Origin: Verrucomicrobiota bacterium
GTDB lineage: Bacteria > Verrucomicrobiota > Verrucomicrobiia > Opitutales > Opitutaceae
DNA length: 64,000 bases
Direction of reading: 5' to 3'
Assembly (NCBI GenBank): GCA_023399155.1
Contig: JAEWQP010000022.1
Span: 496,001 to 560,000, forward strand
A model generated the notes under the pieces. That model saw only the letters and a program-made list of their open reading frames with translations, was not told where the DNA came from and searched no databases. The translations under genes and the position numbers were made by a program. Shown here piece by piece: positions 1 to 9,422 of this stretch (its first letter is position 1; every line of letters starts with the position of its first letter).

Positions 1-131
1 AGGAGCTTGAAGCCGACGGTGATCGCGGAAATCGAGCTTACGAAGACCAGCAGCAAGATGGTGACCGCGATGAGCACTTCCGCCAGGGTGAACCCGGGCG
101 CGCGCACGCGTCTGCTGTAGGTGGGAGCCAT
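1..131 (-). CDS. Type IV pilin/pseudopilin-like protein, N-terminal fragment
   Basis: This is the start of a gene that runs off the left edge of the window; 43 codons are visible. After a short basic leader (MAPTYSRRVRAPG) comes the class III signal motif GFTLAEVLIAV, followed by a hydrophobic stretch. That is the prepilin peptidase site and N-terminal helix of type IV pilins and type II secretion pseudopilins. The expected cleavage is after the Gly at residue 13, with the conserved Glu at +5 (Glu18). The product should be an inner-membrane pseudopilin subunit. Which pilin or Gsp subunit it is cannot be decided from this fragment. The ATG is the only reasonable start because the leader has the usual length. 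Confidence 0.8.
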   Translation of the reverse strand, partial: MAPTYSRRVRAPGFTLAEVLIAVTILLLVFVSSISAITVGFKL

Positions 132-352
132 GCGGGGTCATACGTCCTGCGATTCGCACGGTTGAGCCCCCCGAGTGCAAATAAACGAAGAACCCGGCGT
201 GTCTGCATCGGTATTCCGGTATGCAGTTTGGGTGTGATTACCCAACGGCCTGCAAAGGAGTGTCAAACGCTCGTTCGAGGGTCCGGCGGTCCGGCACAAG
301 CTGACGTATCCTCCTGTGGGGCAAAGACATTAGGGCATAGTCCGGAGCCCGG

Positions 353-2212
353 CTAGTCCCCGGTTGTGCGCAGGATGATCTCCTCCTGCTCGTGTCGGAA
401 CTGCCCGGTAAAGAGGGCGTGGTAGCGGCCGCGGCGCCTCATCAGGGCGTCGTGTGTACCTGATTCCTCAATACGACCGCGGTCCACGAAGACGATCAGG
501 TCGGCGGACCGGATGGTGGACAGCCGGTGCGCGATGACGAAGCTGATCCTGCCGCGGAAGACCGTGCGCAGCGCCGCCTGGATGAGCTGTTCCGCCTCGG
601 TGTCGATCGAGGAGGTGGCTTCGTCCATGATGAAGATCTGCGGATCCGCCAGCAAAGCGCGGGCGAAGGAGATGAGCTGCTTCTGCCCGGTCGAGAGCCG
701 GTTGCCTCCCTCGCCGACATCCGAGGCGTAGCCGTGCTCGAGCGCGCGGATGAAGCCGTCCGCGTTGGCCAGCCGCGCGGCGGCCTCGACCTCGGCGTCG
801 CTCGCCTCAAGGCGTCCGTAGCGGATGTTCTCGCGCACCGATCCGCGGAACAGGTGCGGCTGCTGGAGCACGATGCCGAGGTTCGACTGCAGCCAGGCCA
901 GGCTGCGCTCGCGATAGTCCGTCCCGTTGATCAGGATCCCGCCGGAGGTCGGCTCGTAGAAGCGGCTCACGAGGCTGACGATCGTCGTCTTGCCGCCGCC
1001 GCTCGGTCCGACGAGTGCGATAGTCTGGCCCGCATGCACGGTCAGGTCGAAGTGTTCGAGCACGCGAGCGCTTCCGCCATAGCCGAAGCTCACCCCGCGA
1101 AACTCGATCGTGCGGATGCGGTGCCCGCCGCCGTCGGGTGCTCGATCCCGGGCGGGCGATGCGGCGGCGGCATGTTGCGCGATCCGGGCGCGAACGGTAT
1201 CCGAATCACGGATGCGAGGTTCGGTCGCGAGGAGGCCGAGGACCCGCTCGCCCGCGGCCTGCGCGCCCTGCATCTGCACCAGCACGCTGGCGATGGAATT
1301 GACGGGGTAGAAGAACTGCCCGGTGTAGAAGAGGAACGCCACCAGCGTGCCCACCGACAGGCTGCCCTCCAGCATGCGCCCGCCGCCCGCCCAGAGCGCG
1401 AGCCCGCCCGCGACGCTGCCCAGCGTGAGCACGAGCGGCACGTAGAGCGCCGATTGCCGCGCGTTCCGCAGCGACGCCTCGAACATCCGGTCCGAGAGAC
1501 CGGTGAACTCCGCGAGATTCTCGCGCTCCCGCCCCAGCGTCCTGGTTGTCCGCATGCCACCGAGCGCCTCGCTGAACGAGGCGGTGATCATGGAATTCAC
1601 CTTCCGGGTCTCCCGCGCGCTCAGGAGCATGCGTTTCTGGAAGAGCGCGCTGACGAGGAGGAGCGGCGGCACGATCGCGAGCACGATCAGGCCGAGTTTC
1701 CAGTCCAGCCGCAGGAGCTGCAGCGCGATCATGAAGACCAGGCACACCGCCCACAGGCAGTCGAGGAAACCCCACGAGATGATGCGCGCGAGCTTGTCGC
1801 AGTCGGAGGTCAGACGGCTGACCAGCCAGCCGGTGGAGCGCGTGTCGAAGAACGCGAACTCGAGTTGCTGCAACCGCGCGAAGCCGTCGCGCCGGATGTC
1901 GTGGCTGACGTGATTGGCGATCGAGCCTGCGAGCAGGATGAACCACCACACGCCGAGCGCGAGTCCGGCCGCGAGACCCGCATAGGCGAGCGCGGGCGGG
2001 CCCAGGGAGGAGGCGGCGCCGTGCCGGACGACCTCGTCGACGGCGGCGCGCGTGACGAGCGCGAACGAACTGTCAATTCCGGCGATCAGGATCGAGACGA
2101 TCGCCAGCGGCACGACCAGGCGGCGGTGGGGCAGGGCATGGCGGAACACCTGCATCCACAGGCGCCAGTCCACCCGGCTGCGAAACTCGTCCTCCTCGTG
2201 GTGCATGGTCAT
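353..2212 (-). CDS. ABC exporter subunit, permease-ATPase fusion (consensus-Glu partner)
   Basis: A 619-residue half-transporter with an N-terminal six-helix exporter domain (roughly residues 30-330) and a C-terminal ATPase. The ATPase shows Walker A GPSGGGKT at 402-409, signature LSTGQ at 506-510, Walker B IFIMDE at 526-531 and the switch His562. The catalytic Glu is present, but the signature is LSTGQ rather than LSGGQ. The ATG overlaps the stop of the upstream ABC gene by four bases (ATGA), so the two are translationally coupled. They almost certainly form a heterodimeric exporter of the TM287/288, BmrCD or YheIH kind in the inner membrane. The substrate cannot be told from the sequence; drugs or lipids are typical for the family. 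Confidence 0.9.
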   Translation of the reverse strand: MTMHHEEDEFRSRVDWRLWMQVFRHALPHRRLVVPLAIVSILIAGIDSSFALVTRAAVDEVVRHGAASSLGPPALAYAGLAAGLALGVWWFILLAGSIANHVSHDIRRDGFARLQQLEFAFFDTRSTGWLVSRLTSDCDKLARIISWGFLDCLWAVCLVFMIALQLLRLDWKLGLIVLAIVPPLLLVSALFQKRMLLSARETRKVNSMITASFSEALGGMRTTRTLGRERENLAEFTGLSDRMFEASLRNARQSALYVPLVLTLGSVAGGLALWAGGGRMLEGSLSVGTLVAFLFYTGQFFYPVNSIASVLVQMQGAQAAGERVLGLLATEPRIRDSDTVRARIAQHAAAASPARDRAPDGGGHRIRTIEFRGVSFGYGGSARVLEHFDLTVHAGQTIALVGPSGGGKTTIVSLVSRFYEPTSGGILINGTDYRERSLAWLQSNLGIVLQQPHLFRGSVRENIRYGRLEASDAEVEAAARLANADGFIRALEHGYASDVGEGGNRLSTGQKQLISFARALLADPQIFIMDEATSSIDTEAEQLIQAALRTVFRGRISFVIAHRLSTIRSADLIVFVDRGRIEESGTHDALMRRRGRYHALFTGQFRHEQEEIILRTTGD

Positions 2213-4095
2213 GGGATCGCCGGCTGCGCCGGGGAGGCGCCTGCGTCGTCGCCGACCGCGACGCGGGCTACCCCGCCCTCGACGGCTGCCTGGATGTGCC
2301 AGAGGCGCCGGTAGAGGCCGGGCTGAACGACCAGCCCGGCGTGGGTACCCATTTGCTGGATGCGGCCGTGCTCGAGCACCACGATGCGATCGGCGTGGGC
2401 CACGGTCGAGAGCCGGTGCGCAATCAGGATCGTGGTGCGTCGGTGCCGGCGGCGGCGCAGGGCCTCGATGATCGCGGCCTCCGTCTCGCTGTCGACGGCG
2501 CTGAAGGCGTCGTCGAGGACCAGGATCGGGGGGTCCCGCAGCACCGCGCGCGCGATCGCCACGCGCTGGCGCTGACCGCCGGAAAGCGTGATCCCACGCT
2601 CGCCGATGACCGTGTCGTACCCCCCATCGAACCCGCCGATTGTCTCGTGCATCGCGGCCGTCCTCGCCGCGTCGTGGATCTCGGGCTCGGCCGCCGAAGC
2701 GCGGCCGAGCCGGATGTTGTCGCGCAGAGTTTTCGAGAAGAGAAACGGCTCCTGCATCACGACGCCGAACTGCGCCCGAAGCTCCCGGCGGTTCAACGTC
2801 GCGATGTCGCGCCCGTCGAGGAGGATGCTTCCCGTCTGGGGATCATAGAGGCGCAGCAGGAGATGGATGAGCGTGGATTTCCCCGCGCCGGAGGGCCCGA
2901 GGATGGCGACGGTCTCTCCCGCGGTGACGGAGAACGTCACGCCGTTGAGCGCATGGGGCGGCTCCGGCGTGCTCGAGCCGTTTTCAGCGGAAGCGCGGGC
3001 ACCGTCCGGGGCGCGCACATGCGAGAACACCACGCCGCGGAACTCGAGGGCGCCTTGCACCGGAGGCACGGTCGCGCCGGCGTCGTCCTCCTCCTGAACA
3101 TCCAGGATTTCCCGCAGGCGTGCCAGCGAGACCGTGGTCTTGCCCAGGTCGGTGAGGATGCGCCCCAGCATGCGGACCGGCCACAGCACCATGTTGAGGA
3201 TGGTGAGGCAGGCGAACAGCGTCCCGATCGTGGTGTGGCCGCGCGCGACCAGCCACGCTCCGCCGACCGCGACGATGCCGGTCTGCGTCACGCACACCAG
3301 GTCCGAGAGCGACCAGTACCACGCCATCAACCGGATCATGCGGATGCTTGTGTCCCGGTATTCGGCGTTGGGTGCGGCAAAGCGCGCGTTCTCGTAGTCG
3401 CCCCGGGCGAAGGCGCGCACGACGCGTATGCCCTGGAGGTTTTCCTGCACGCGGCTGGTCACGCGACCCTCCGCCTCATCGACCTGCTTGAAGACGCGGC
3501 GGACGCGCCGGAAATAGATCCAGCCGAACGCCACGATCGGCACGATCAGGACGGTCGCCATCCCGCCCAGGGTGGGATCGAGCGCGACCATGATCGGCAC
3601 GGCCGTCGCAAGCAGGAGGATACAGTTGCCGATCTCGACGACCTGGGCCGACAGGCACATGCGGATCGTCTCCACGTCGGAAGTACACCGCTGCACGAGA
3701 TCGCCGGTATCCGCCTTGTCGTGATAGCGCGAGGGCAGCCGCTGCAGGTGATCGTAGAGCCGGTTCTTCAGGTCGCGGGCGATCCCGTCGGAGGCGAGCG
3801 CGGCGAGCCAGCCCTTGAGAAAGGCGAAGACGCCGCCCACCGCGGTCAACCCCGCCATCCATGCGGCCGCCTGCCAGAGGTGGGAACGGACGTGATCGGG
3901 ACCCCCGAGCGCCGCGATGATCGTACGCGAGAGTGCCGGGACCTCGCTGTCCGCCCGGGCGCCAAGGGCCAGATCCAGGGCGGCACTGCCGATCAGGGGC
4001 GCGAGGAAGGTAAAGGCATTGCCCAGGGCCAGGGCAACTATGGCTCCGGCGAAAAGCCAGCGGTGCCGCACCTCGGATGCGAGGCTCCACAGCAT
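2209..4095 (-). CDS. ABC exporter subunit, permease-ATPase fusion (degenerate-site partner)
   Basis: A 628-residue half-transporter with an exporter membrane domain and an ATPase domain. Walker A is GPSGAGKST and the signature is the consensus LSGGQ. Walker B reads ILVLDD, with Asp where the catalytic Glu should be. That substitution marks the degenerate ATP site of heterodimeric exporters and fits the non-consensus LSTGQ of the partner gene, which overlaps by four bases downstream. The start is uncertain. The frame is open back to a GTG at 4344, but the extra 83 residues look non-coding and are not needed for the fold. The ATG at 4095, 12 residues before the first membrane helix, gives a length like that of the partner. 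Confidence 0.88.
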   Translation of the reverse strand: MLWSLASEVRHRWLFAGAIVALALGNAFTFLAPLIGSAALDLALGARADSEVPALSRTIIAALGGPDHVRSHLWQAAAWMAGLTAVGGVFAFLKGWLAALASDGIARDLKNRLYDHLQRLPSRYHDKADTGDLVQRCTSDVETIRMCLSAQVVEIGNCILLLATAVPIMVALDPTLGGMATVLIVPIVAFGWIYFRRVRRVFKQVDEAEGRVTSRVQENLQGIRVVRAFARGDYENARFAAPNAEYRDTSIRMIRLMAWYWSLSDLVCVTQTGIVAVGGAWLVARGHTTIGTLFACLTILNMVLWPVRMLGRILTDLGKTTVSLARLREILDVQEEDDAGATVPPVQGALEFRGVVFSHVRAPDGARASAENGSSTPEPPHALNGVTFSVTAGETVAILGPSGAGKSTLIHLLLRLYDPQTGSILLDGRDIATLNRRELRAQFGVVMQEPFLFSKTLRDNIRLGRASAAEPEIHDAARTAAMHETIGGFDGGYDTVIGERGITLSGGQRQRVAIARAVLRDPPILVLDDAFSAVDSETEAAIIEALRRRRHRRTTILIAHRLSTVAHADRIVVLEHGRIQQMGTHAGLVVQPGLYRRLWHIQAAVEGGVARVAVGDDAGASPAQPAIP

Positions 4096-4538
4096 GGCCA
4101 GAAAACGGCCAGGCCGGAGCGGGGCAACGGGAGCTGTGGTGGAGGCGGAAGACACGAAAAAGCGTTTGGAAAAGCGGGGCGCTACGGCGGAGAGCGTGGC
4201 GATGCCGGGAATGCGGCGGGAACCGGGGTCATGCGATGCGATCGTGCGCCGGTTGCCCAGCCCCGGAAACGCAGTTCGCCCAGCATACAGCGCGCGCGCC
4301 ACGCGGCTGCATTCCGCGAGGCGCGGTCCGGGCGCATGGGGCACGGGACCGGAAAACCCGCGGCTGCGGCTCGATGAAGCGGCTCTAGGTCATGGGCGGG
4401 ACGATCCGGCACCGCGGCGACGAAAACAAGCCTGATGGACTGGCGAAACCGGTCCGTGTTCTTGAAGGCTTCCGCGAGGATCTCCGGGAGCCAACGGACC
4501 ATCTCCGCGCGCCGGCAAGGCCGCACGGTGGAGATTTC
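4096..4538. other. Intergenic or leader region with no recognised gene
   Basis: This stretch lies between the ABC exporter pair and the secreted protein upstream of it, both on the minus strand. The exporter frame stays open through about half of it, but the encoded residues resemble no domain. No clear promoter, RNA gene or repeat is visible. It probably holds the exporter promoter. Confidence 0.4.
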
Positions 4539-5168
4539 TCACCGGCCGGCCTGACCAACCAGGTCCCCTGCACCGGACCAGCGGGCGAGTGCCCGCCGCC
4601 ACGACGAAGCACCTGCCGGGGACCGGCGCAGGCGCAGGGTGGTGCGAAACTCGCCCTGAGGACCGCTCTCCCAGCGCACGCCGGGATCGTCGAGGCTGAT
4701 GCAGACGAATGCGGGGGACGGGGTGCGCGGCTCGCGAAACCACCAGGCGGGATGCGAAGCGGTATTGTAGAAAAACGCCTCTGTGGTGTTGGGATGATCG
4801 AGGATTCGCAGCGCGAGCGGCCGCCCGACAGGCGGCAGCGCATCGATCCCGGGAAAGAAGGTGCGGCACCAGGTGAATCGGCCGGGCCGTTCGCCGTGCC
4901 CGCCAGCAGCGATCGGCGCGATGGACCGATTCTTCGCCGGGGCGTCCGCTCCGATCAGCGGGATCCAAGTCCCGGCAAAGAGTGCATGGATGGTGGAATC
5001 GGAGAAGTATCCGAGTTCCACCGCCGCGCCCGCGGGCAGAGCGCCACCGTGGATCACGCACACCGGGCGCTCCTGCGCCTCCACCGTCACCAGCGTGGCT
5101 GCGGCGGCGAATCCCGCGGGCTCCATTCCCGGGCGGAGCAGCGTCGGCGTGAGCACGTCGGTCTTCAT
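4539..5168 (-). CDS. Protein sharing a domain with the nearby 492-residue secreted protein
   Basis: A 209-residue protein of unknown function. Two blocks match the large secreted protein at 6382-7860. One is VELGYFSDSTIHALFAG-WIPL against VALGYFTRATASDPFAGEWVPL. The other is RPLALRILDHPNTTEAFFYNTASHPAWWF against TPLAIAIYNRASIGASTHFNIATHPDWIW. The two proteins therefore share a domain of about 150 residues. Unlike its relative, this copy shows no obvious signal peptide after its ATG. It starts 19 nt downstream of the TIGR02597-like gene on the same strand and is probably co-transcribed with it. The last 25 residues are arginine-rich and low in complexity. No function is assigned. Confidence 0.65.
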   Translation of the reverse strand: MKTDVLTPTLLRPGMEPAGFAAAATLVTVEAQERPVCVIHGGALPAGAAVELGYFSDSTIHALFAGTWIPLIGADAPAKNRSIAPIAAGGHGERPGRFTWCRTFFPGIDALPPVGRPLALRILDHPNTTEAFFYNTASHPAWWFREPRTPSPAFVCISLDDPGVRWESGPQGEFRTTLRLRRSPAGASSWRRALARWSGAGDLVGQAGR

Positions 5169-5187
5169 CGCACCGACGAGTGTGCCA

Positions 5188-6255
5188 TCACCACGGATAC
5201 GGGCGGGTGATCAGCGCGTAAGGGGCGGGATCGTCGCCCGTCTGGCGGACGACGAGCATGGCCGCGCCCGGGGCGATCGTGCTGTCGTCGGCGGGACCGG
5301 TGGAACTTACCCAGCCGGCGCCGTCGTGCCAGTAGGTCCGCCAGGTCTGACCGGCGCAGACCTGCACCTGGTCGGCGAGTTCGGCCCGGGCATGGCAGCG
5401 CCAGCCCGCCACCATTTCCAGCCCCAGCTCGGCAAGGCTGACCTCGACCGGAAACGGATTGGGAACCATGGAAACTGCCCCGGCCGGGATGGCGAGGATC
5501 GCGTCGCCCGCGGGAGCCTCGCCCACGAAGCGCACCTCGGCCGCTCCGGGCGTGCGCCGGTAAACGACGATCCCGTCGTGCGGAAGCACGACATCGTCGC
5601 CGGCATCGCCGGGCGAACCCGCACGCCGCCACGTGGATCCAGTAAACCAATACACGCGCCAGGCACCATCGCGCAGCACGAGCAGCTGGTCGGCGCGACC
5701 CGCGTCGGCGGCCGCCGTGAACGGCACGGTCGCCGCGTCGTGACCGAAGAGGGTCTTGAAGGTGTGGAGCGGACGCACCTCGAAGGTGTCGCCCTCCGCG
5801 AGGATCCGGGTGAGGTCGAAGCCACGGTTCTCAACCGTGATCGTGCGGGTCGAGCCGCCGGTCACGCGAAACACGAGACCGGAGAACGTCCCCGAGGTGA
5901 CGAAGACGGCGTGAGGCCGCGAGCTATCCAAGGCCGGGAGCGGCAGACCGGAGACCGTCTCGGAGGCGAGTTCGAAGGCCCCGGAGGCCGCACGCGCGTG
6001 CTGTATCCGGCCGGTGTGTACTGCGGAAAGGAGAAGCGGGCTGGCGATGAGCGTGGTCGCGTGGCGCGACGGGCTGCCGCCAGAGACGGCGGTTCGCACA
6101 AATCCCGCGGGCCGGGTCGAGGCGCTGATGGCATGGAGCGGAGCGGTGGCGAGCACCGCCGCCAGGCCGGCCAGGCAGGCGCGCAGGACGGCGGTTTTTG
6201 AAACCCCCGTAAAGCCGCGCGCGGCACCCCAGACGCGATGAGCAGAGCACTCCAT
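5188..6255 (-). CDS. Secreted TIGR02597-like protein
   Basis: A 355-residue protein with a signal-peptide-like N-terminus; the hydrophobic stretch AVLRACLAGLAAVLATAPLHA ends in an Ala-x-Ala-type site. It matches from memory a family described as TIGR02597, known mainly from Verrucomicrobiota and of unknown function. A module appears twice: Asp-Gln-L(L/V)V-x-G-x-WR-x-YW-x-G-x-x-W (DQLLVLRDGAWRVYWF and DQVQVCAGQTWRTYWH), each followed by a block ending in a hydrophobic VVxRxTG motif. The protein is thus an internal duplication, probably a beta-rich extracellular or outer-membrane-associated protein. The ATG at 6255 was preferred to a GTG three codons upstream. The 209-residue protein follows after 19 nt. 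Confidence 0.72.
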   Translation of the reverse strand: MECSAHRVWGAARGFTGVSKTAVLRACLAGLAAVLATAPLHAISASTRPAGFVRTAVSGGSPSRHATTLIASPLLLSAVHTGRIQHARAASGAFELASETVSGLPLPALDSSRPHAVFVTSGTFSGLVFRVTGGSTRTITVENRGFDLTRILAEGDTFEVRPLHTFKTLFGHDAATVPFTAAADAGRADQLLVLRDGAWRVYWFTGSTWRRAGSPGDAGDDVVLPHDGIVVYRRTPGAAEVRFVGEAPAGDAILAIPAGAVSMVPNPFPVEVSLAELGLEMVAGWRCHARAELADQVQVCAGQTWRTYWHDGAGWVSSTGPADDSTIAPGAAMLVVRQTGDDPAPYALITRPYPW

Positions 6256-6381
6256 CGCCACCACGATGCCACAGCCGGGGGCTCGCGACCATCGGTGGGA
6301 CTGGCGTGCGCACCGTCAGGGCACCCCCTAGGTACCCCAGCTTCGGCCGGCGCCGCCCCGCATGCGCCCCCGAACCGAAGG

Positions 6382-7860
6382 CTACGGCAGCTCGTAGATT
6401 TCAGTCAGGACGAGGCCCGTGGCGCCACCGGGCCCGGACACCAGCACCGTGAACCCGCGTGGCCGGTCCGAGGCGGCCAGTTGCAGCACGAGCGCCGCAT
6501 CACGGGAGTCCGGCCGCAGGGCGAAAGCACCGACTTGCGCCGCGGCAGCGGCGATCGCCGCCGCCTGCCCGTCGTCGGACCAGTTGTCATTTGCCGCGAG
6601 CACGGTTTGCGGGGCACTGGTGGCGACAACGCTCAGCATCGGGTCCGCGATCACGCCCTCGAGATTGAACAATGCGGCCCAACTTGGGCCGGCCGCACGG
6701 ATGAGCAACCGTCGCGGTCCACCGGCTCCGACAACGAATCCAGGGATCATGATTTCGTTGCCGGTGCGGACGAACCCGCGGGTGGATATATTGACGAGCT
6801 CCGCGGCCGCATCGGGGTTTGTATCCGTGAGATAAACCTCGGCGAGCGCGATGCCGGTGCCCCCGTCCTTGCCGGCGACGATGACCGTGTAGCCGCCGCG
6901 CGAGACGGGAAGATCGTGGACCACCGCTGCTTCTTTGGAGGTGAGCGGGAAGTCGAACGCACCCGCGCTGCGAAACGCCGCCGAGACTGTCGCGGGCTCG
7001 GCCTGGGCGCCCCAGTCATCGTTTTCGATCACCACGGCGCCATCTGCCTGCCGGACGATGGTCAGCGTGGGATCCTCAAGGATGCCGGGGATTTCCCAGA
7101 GCGTGTGCAGTGTTTCGCCCGCGACACGGACCAACACCCGGCTCGAACCGGTGCCGGCGATGACGAACCCGGGGATCAGCGCGGCGTTCTGTGTACCCAC
7201 CCACCCACGGGTGGAGATGTTGACCAAGCGCGCCGGGGCGCGGGCGGCTCCGCCGGGAAAGGCTTCAGTAGGTACCGCGGTCCGTCGCGCGGTCGGCGCA
7301 CCGCCGAACCAGGTGGTCCCGGGAGTCGTCAGGTTCAGGGAGACGAACGCGGGAAGGATCGGATGAGGCTCCGGCCAGATCCAGTCCGGGTGCGTCGCGA
7401 TGTTAAAGTGAGTGGAGGCGCCGATGCTGGCGCGGTTGTAGATCGCGATGGCCAGCGGCGTGCCGGGTTCCGGGATGCGTTGGTAGAGGGCGCTGTTGGC
7501 CGGGTCGAAGTCGGTCTGAAGGGTGAAAAAGCCCGCCGGCAGCGTGCCGGAGTCGTTCGCGTCTCCGATCGAGGTCTTCTGCAGCGGAATGTTCGCCGCC
7601 TGTGGACCCGTCAGCGGCACCCATTCGCCGGCGAATGGATCGGATGCGGTCGCCCGGGTGAAGTAACCAAGGGCGACGACGGCGCCATCGCCGCGGGCCT
7701 CTGAACCCGCGGAAAGCGGCGTCGTGGTATCCGCATCGTAGAGTGCCGCGGCCGGCGTGGCTGACGCGCCCTCGAGGTTTTCCCAGCCGACGCTGATGGA
7801 CGCCGCGCGACTGGCCAGGCTGCCGCACGCCAGCGTCAGCAGGAGCGCGACCCGACGCAT
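6382..7860 (-). CDS. Secreted protein with tandem LVNISTRG repeats
   Basis: A 492-residue exported protein starting at the MRRVALLLT signal peptide (cleavage probably after SRAA). Residues about 30-190 form the domain shared with the 209-residue protein at 4539-5168. The rest holds two repeats, each opening with LVNISTRG(W/F)V and continuing with LIPGFV(I/V), R(V/L)L(V/I)R(V/A)AG, an ENDDW or NDNWSDD block and a final GGTG(I/L)-ALxEVY motif. These roughly 125-residue repeats are beta-rich and recur in large extracellular proteins of Opitutaceae-type bacteria. No catalytic motif is visible; adhesion or surface display is inference only. The frame is open to 7932, but the signal peptide fixes the start near 7860. 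Confidence 0.75.
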   Translation of the reverse strand: MRRVALLLTLACGSLASRAASISVGWENLEGASATPAAALYDADTTTPLSAGSEARGDGAVVALGYFTRATASDPFAGEWVPLTGPQAANIPLQKTSIGDANDSGTLPAGFFTLQTDFDPANSALYQRIPEPGTPLAIAIYNRASIGASTHFNIATHPDWIWPEPHPILPAFVSLNLTTPGTTWFGGAPTARRTAVPTEAFPGGAARAPARLVNISTRGWVGTQNAALIPGFVIAGTGSSRVLVRVAGETLHTLWEIPGILEDPTLTIVRQADGAVVIENDDWGAQAEPATVSAAFRSAGAFDFPLTSKEAAVVHDLPVSRGGYTVIVAGKDGGTGIALAEVYLTDTNPDAAAELVNISTRGFVRTGNEIMIPGFVVGAGGPRRLLIRAAGPSWAALFNLEGVIADPMLSVVATSAPQTVLAANDNWSDDGQAAAIAAAAAQVGAFALRPDSRDAALVLQLAASDRPRGFTVLVSGPGGATGLVLTEIYELP

Positions 7861-7948
7861 GCTCGTGCCGGTCCACCGGCGTTGCGGCGGACGTTCAAGG
7901 CGCGGTCGGACGGGCATGAGCGGGTGGTGCAAGGTCGGACGCGACGCG

Positions 7949-8299
7949 TCAATCGCGGGCGCGGGTTACAGCGCCGGTCGTCGTTGTCCCGCGCGTGAGC
8001 CATGGAGTCGCCGGCCGCACGCTGGCGAGGTCGCCCAGGTCGATCCATGCGGACAGCTTCGCCACCAGGCGACCTTCCCGTGGTGCGAATGTGCGCATCG
8101 CGGCGCGCAGGGTGATCCGGTCGGCTGCGTCGACGGCCGCGCGCTCGGTGCCGATGAGGCGGTCGGCCGCTCCGTGGACGGGCGGAGATGGCGATCCCGG
8201 GGACGCGTCGTGCGTGCGGGCGCGCAGGGCGAGCGTCGACGCCGCAAGCAACAGCGCGATCAACACGGCGAGCGAAAGCTTCCAGGCAAAGCCGGACAT
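7949..8299 (-). CDS. Small membrane-anchored hypothetical protein
   Basis: A 116-residue open frame starting MSGFAWKLSLAVLIALLLAASTLA, a single N-terminal transmembrane or signal-anchor helix. A short proline-rich linker and a mixed helical region (DRLIGTERAAVDAADRITLRAAMR) follow. An in-frame ATG at 8368 would add 23 residues. The family is not recognised. It sits 88 nt upstream of the large secreted protein on the same strand. Support comes mainly from the plausible anchor helix, and the opposite strand is also open here, so it could be spurious. Confidence 0.42.
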   Translation of the reverse strand: MSGFAWKLSLAVLIALLLAASTLALRARTHDASPGSPSPPVHGAADRLIGTERAAVDAADRITLRAAMRTFAPREGRLVAKLSAWIDLGDLASVRPATPWLTRGTTTTGAVTRARD

Positions 8300-8421
8300 G
8301 GGTGGTAGGGACCAGACCCTGAACTCGGGCATCGACGCGCGCGGGAACCACTTGATGGCCGGGGTCAAAGTGCTTTTTGGGGTCGCGCAGGCCTCGGGGA
8401 TTTCACATCCGATTGACCCCG

Positions 8422-9279
8422 ATGAGCGACGTCTGCCGCACCAGCGCCTATCGGGGGCGCATCGCCCCGACGCCGACGGGCCATCTTCATCTTGGGCACT
8501 TCGCGACCTTTCATGCCGCTTGGTCGCGTGCCCGGGCGGCCGGCGGCGTGCTGGTTTTTCGCAACGAGGACATCGACCCGCAGCGCTGCCGGCCCGAGTA
8601 CGTGGCCGCGGCCCGGGAAGACCTGCGCTGGGCGGGCCTGGATTGGGACGAGGGACCGGACGTGGGCGGATCGTTTGGACCCTACGATCAGAGCGCGCGC
8701 ATGCCGCTGTTTCGCGCGGCGTGCGAACGCTTGCTTCGTGATGGGCGGGCGTATTTTTGCACCTGCTCGCGGCGCGATCTCGCGGAGGCCGCGGGCGCCC
8801 CCCACGACGACGGGAGTGAGCCTGTTTATCCGGGGACCTGTCGGGGTCGGACCACGCGTCCTGAGGAAGGAGCGGCGATCCGATTCCGGGTGACCGATGG
8901 GGAGGTGGTGGAGTTTGTCGACGGACGGCTTGGCCCGCAGCGGTTCGTCGCCGGGCGCGATTTCGGGGACTTCGTCATCTGGCGGCGCCCGATGCCCGGC
9001 GAGCCGGATGTCCCGTCGTATGAACTCGCCGTCGTGGTCGACGACGCGGCCATGGAGATCACGGAGGTCGTTCGCGGCGAGGATCTTTTGTTGTCGACCG
9101 CGCGGCAGCTGCTCCTTTTCCGGGCGCTGGGCGCTGAGGCGCCGTTGTATTTCCATGGCCCGCTCGTGCGCGATCCGGAGGGCCGGCGACTCGCCAAACG
9201 CCACGCTGCCTTGAGCCTGCGCGAACTGCGGGCTCGCGGCGTGCGACCCGACGCCCTGCGGGGACTCGCCGGGTGCTGA
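8422..9279 (+). CDS. gluQ: Glutamyl-Q tRNA(Asp) synthetase
   Basis: A 285-residue truncated class I glutamyl-tRNA synthetase paralogue that lacks an anticodon-binding domain. Such enzymes activate glutamate and transfer it to queuosine in the anticodon of tRNA(Asp). The Rossmann signature APTPTGHLHLGH is at residues 15-26 and the KMSKS-equivalent LAKRH at 257-261. The zinc site typical of the family is present: C113-x-C115 with Tyr136 and Cys140. The length matches YadB-type enzymes (about 290-310). The ATG at 8422 was chosen because it precedes the catalytic signature by the usual short distance; the frame is open further upstream. Confidence 0.93.
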   Translation: MSDVCRTSAYRGRIAPTPTGHLHLGHFATFHAAWSRARAAGGVLVFRNEDIDPQRCRPEYVAAAREDLRWAGLDWDEGPDVGGSFGPYDQSARMPLFRAACERLLRDGRAYFCTCSRRDLAEAAGAPHDDGSEPVYPGTCRGRTTRPEEGAAIRFRVTDGEVVEFVDGRLGPQRFVAGRDFGDFVIWRRPMPGEPDVPSYELAVVVDDAAMEITEVVRGEDLLLSTARQLLLFRALGAEAPLYFHGPLVRDPEGRRLAKRHAALSLRELRARGVRPDALRGLAGC

Positions 9280-9332
9280 GGCGCCTCGTAGCTTGAGGGC
9301 GTAGCGGATCAATTCGGTAGCCAGCACACGGC

Positions 9333-9422
<90 letters not shown>

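Noticed and set aside
2296..4377. Long open frame (693 codons) on the plus strand opposite the ABC exporter gene
   Set aside because: It mirrors the minus-strand coding frame in high-GC DNA, encodes no recognised domain, and has charged low-complexity composition. The minus-strand ABC motifs are unambiguous.
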